This document shows positions 5,799 to 7,593 of a stretch of 7,593 bases of DNA, one piece after another. Below the pieces are notes generated by a model that was given only the letters and a program-made list of their open reading frames with translations, was not told the DNA's origin and did no database searches. The stretch's first letter is position 1, and each line of letters opens with the position of its first letter. Position numbers and translations under genes: made by a program. The stretch is from the NCBI GenBank assembly GCA_002825515.1, contig PJET01000194.1, positions 1 through 7,593 on the forward strand. Direction: 5' to 3'. The stretch is from Candidatus Thorarchaeota archaeon MP11T_1. GTDB lineage: Archaea > Asgardarchaeota > Thorarchaeia > Thorarchaeales > Thorarchaeaceae.

Positions 5799-7593
5799 TT
5801 GGTTCGTTCCTTGGTGAGGTTATCTAAGATTTTTGTGTAGACTTCCTTCTTAGGGCTTTTTGCCAGCTTCGAGAGGCGTTCAACAATGAGCTCAGGAGTG
5901 CTTCTTGCGAGTATACCGAATCTTGGAGTTCTATCTACAATAAGGTCCAAGTTTTCATCAAGACCTTTTGCCTCAATACCGTCAATTCTGATTGGAACAT
6001 CTGTCACCTCTGCAATCTCTCGAGCTAGGTGGCTGCAAATGACAGTTGATGTATTGGGATCACTTTGTAAAATCTCGATAAGTCCTGCAATCACATTTGC
6101 AGCGCTACCGGGTTCAGTGATTGCTTCCACTTCATCAAAGAGAGCTAGTTTTGATTTGTCTGACACTACAATCTCTGCAAATTGCTTCAGTGTTGTTTCG
6201 AATGCCCCAGCGCTCACCATTCCTCGGCTCTTGTAGAAGAAATATAGCTCCTCAAAGACTGGGAGGTATGCCTTATCTGCTGGCACGGGAAATCCTGATT
6301 GAGCTAATGTTACTATCTGAGCAAGTGTCTGTATTGTGGTGGTCTTTCCACCACTGTTAGCACCTGACAGAAGGGCACAGTTCTCGCCATTCGTGCCTTC
6401 GGGCTGAAATGGTGTTGAACCAATTGCATAATCAATCGCTTGAACAGGACCATGTTTACCTTTGATGTGGCTCTCAGTCAAGAAGAGATTAGTGGCTCCC
6501 TTTACACCTACTCCTCTATACTCTCGAGAGATTTCAGGAGTCTGTAATTTGTAATCGATAGAGAAGAGTCCTACAGCAAGGAACAGATCAAACTCAAGCA
6601 GGGTCTGAACTGCTTGATTCACGACTTCTTTGAGATCATCTAATTCGTTCGCAAACTTCTTTATGAGTCGGAATTGTTTCTCTGCGAATATTCGTCTCAA
6701 CCTATCTTCAAGGTCGTTGATTTGTGTGACGACCATTTTAACTGGTAGAGAGATCTCTTCACTTATGATGCCAGTTACCCAGTCTGCTTCTCTGACTGTG
6801 AGTCCAAGCATTTGTACTAGTTTGTCCTCAGCTTCTTGAAGTGTTGTAGTGAAAGTTTCAACAATCTCAGCAGGAAGCATATTTCTCAATGCACTTCCAT
6901 CAGCCCCCTCCATATCTGCTGATTGTAGGATACTGATGATTTGTTGTCCTCCAAGTGTGACTTCGCTCTTTGAGATTCGTGATGTTATCTCTTCATTGAG
7001 CCAAGCCTCGGTTTCAGCTATAGCAGTTGGGAACACCTTCACAGCATTGCGATACCTATCTAGGTCAGAATCAATCCCCTGAGCCAAATCGCCATTCTCG
7101 TCAATGTTTTTCAGAATCTTACCAACTTTTGTGAGACGTTCAAAATCTAAAGCTGATGTAAATGTCAAAACGGACTCATTTGTGGGAATCTTATCGAAGG
7201 CTTCAACTATCTGACAAGAAGCATCAATAACACGATAATTGCGTGCATAAAAGCTGACTGTCTTCTCGGGGAGAACATCTTCTATCGACCAGTCCTTTCC
7301 TAAAATCTCAACATTATCTAGCATGTCTATTGAATCATCATAGACTCCGAGTGGAGAGATGTAAATCACAAGGTCATATCCCTGAGCATAGTCAGCACCA
7401 TTTTCACCTTCGGACAAGACATAGACGGGACACCATCTGTCTACACCCTCCTTTACGAGTGTGTCAAAGACCTTTCCATCATTTGTAATTATAACACGGC
7501 CTTCTATTCTCCGCGGCTTTATCCTTCGATATAGTCCTCTGACTTGACTCAAAAGGCTCCTAAGCTGCTCACGTTGTTCGGTCTTGAGTCCTC
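5795..7593 (-). CDS. MutS-family ATPase, archaeal MutS2-like, without Smr domain (5' partial)
   Basis: DNA-binding ABC-type ATPase of the MutS superfamily. Numbered from a TTG at 7550-7552 (585 residues), it has an N-terminal region of unclear fold (1-125), a long helical core and clamp-like region (about 130-320, with coiled-coil character around 275-315) and a C-terminal ATPase. The ATPase shows Walker A GANSGGKT (397-404), a MutS-type signature region SAGAFETTL (447-455), Walker B LALFDE (469-474) with catalytic Glu474, and H-loop His508. The mismatch-recognition domain of MutS1 is not evident, and the protein ends about 75 residues after the H-loop with no Smr nuclease domain, unlike bacterial MutS2. 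The TTG is almost certainly not the start: the frame stays open to the window edge (…TEQREQLRSL before it), so the true N-terminus lies outside. Plausible roles are recombination control, branched-DNA binding or ribosome rescue, as argued for MutS2. It overlaps the downstream phosphoesterase by four bases. Confidence 0.92.
   Translation of the reverse strand, partial: GLKTEQREQLRSLLSQVRGLYRRIKPRRIEGRVIITNDGKVFDTLVKEGVDRWCPVYVLSEGENGADYAQGYDLVIYISPLGVYDDSIDMLDNVEILGKDWSIEDVLPEKTVSFYARNYRVIDASCQIVEAFDKIPTNESVLTFTSALDFERLTKVGKILKNIDENGDLAQGIDSDLDRYRNAVKVFPTAIAETEAWLNEEITSRISKSEVTLGGQQIISILQSADMEGADGSALRNMLPAEIVETFTTTLQEAEDKLVQMLGLTVREADWVTGIISEEISLPVKMVVTQINDLEDRLRRIFAEKQFRLIKKFANELDDLKEVVNQAVQTLLEFDLFLAVGLFSIDYKLQTPEISREYRGVGVKGATNLFLTESHIKGKHGPVQAIDYAIGSTPFQPEGTNGENCALLSGANSGGKTTTIQTLAQIVTLAQSGFPVPADKAYLPVFEELYFFYKSRGMVSAGAFETTLKQFAEIVVSDKSKLALFDEVEAITEPGSAANVIAGLIEILQSDPNTSTVICSHLAREIAEVTDVPIRIDGIEAKGLDENLDLIVDRTPRFGILARSTPELIVERLSKLAKSPKKEVYTKILDNLTKERTK
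5808..5812 (-). promoter_or_regulatory. Ribosome binding site of the phosphoesterase gene
   Basis: AAGGA on the minus strand lies nine bases before the ATG of the phosphoesterase, inside the 3' end of the MutS-like gene. It is one of the few Shine-Dalgarno-like sites at normal spacing in this window and supports that start and translational coupling. Confidence 0.45.

Noticed and set aside
5886..7082. Plus-strand open frames of 69-116 residues opposite the MutS-like gene
   Set aside because: They are antisense to conserved ATPase motifs, Ser-rich as expected of shadow frames, and have no ribosome site or known family.
7550..7552. TTG as the true start of the MutS-like gene
   Set aside because: The frame remains open through the right edge with protein-like sequence, so this is probably an internal Leu codon.
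1..7593. Defence system, CRISPR array, mobile element or RNA gene
   Set aside because: No direct repeats with spacers, transposase, integrase, tRNA-like cloverleaf or rRNA segment was found; the MutS-like and phosphoesterase genes alone do not make a known defence system.

Overview
The window looks like chromosomal DNA of an archaeon. The evidence is: (i) a membrane histidine kinase with the archaeal-type H-box (LGHDITNYLQ) and no fused receiver; (ii) a MutS-family ATPase of the archaeal type without a visible Smr domain; (iii) a small MJ0936/Vps29-type metallophosphoesterase; (iv) the tail of an HdrA-like iron-sulfur protein; and (v) few strong Shine-Dalgarno sequences, but AT-rich TATA-like elements upstream of genes. 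Base composition is moderate and slightly AT-rich by eye. The combination would suit an Asgard archaeon (for example Thorarchaeota-like), but that placement is an impression and cannot be proved from this window.

Layout: (1) 1-488, plus strand, is the 3' end of a 2[4Fe-4S] protein resembling the HdrA C-terminus; the frame is open to the left edge, so its start lies outside. (2) 584-2857, minus strand, is a 757-residue orphan sensor kinase. About 520 residues are membrane-embedded and appear to be two diverged tandem copies of one module of about eight helices, joined directly to a HisKA/HATPase core. (3) 2979-4519, minus strand, is a compact three-gene cluster transcribed in the order TIGR04076-family small protein, one-domain cupin, and two-part GNAT acetyltransferase related to NAT16/histidine acetyltransferase. 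(4) 4627-5226, plus strand, is a lone unrecognised 199-residue protein, divergent from the cluster. (5) 5223-7593, minus strand, is a translationally coupled pair: a MutS-like ATPase whose 5' end runs off the right edge, followed with an ATGA overlap by the Vps29-like metallophosphoesterase.

The genes fall into four units: the HdrA tail, the kinase, the acetyltransferase/cupin cluster, and the MutS/phosphoesterase pair with the convergent hypothetical gene. I see no RNA gene, CRISPR array, insertion sequence or integrase. All intergenic gaps are below about 125 bases. No clear new multi-gene system is evident. The best leads are the duplicated kinase sensor, the coupling of a MutS ATPase to a calcineurin-like phosphoesterase, and the acetyltransferase/cupin cluster.
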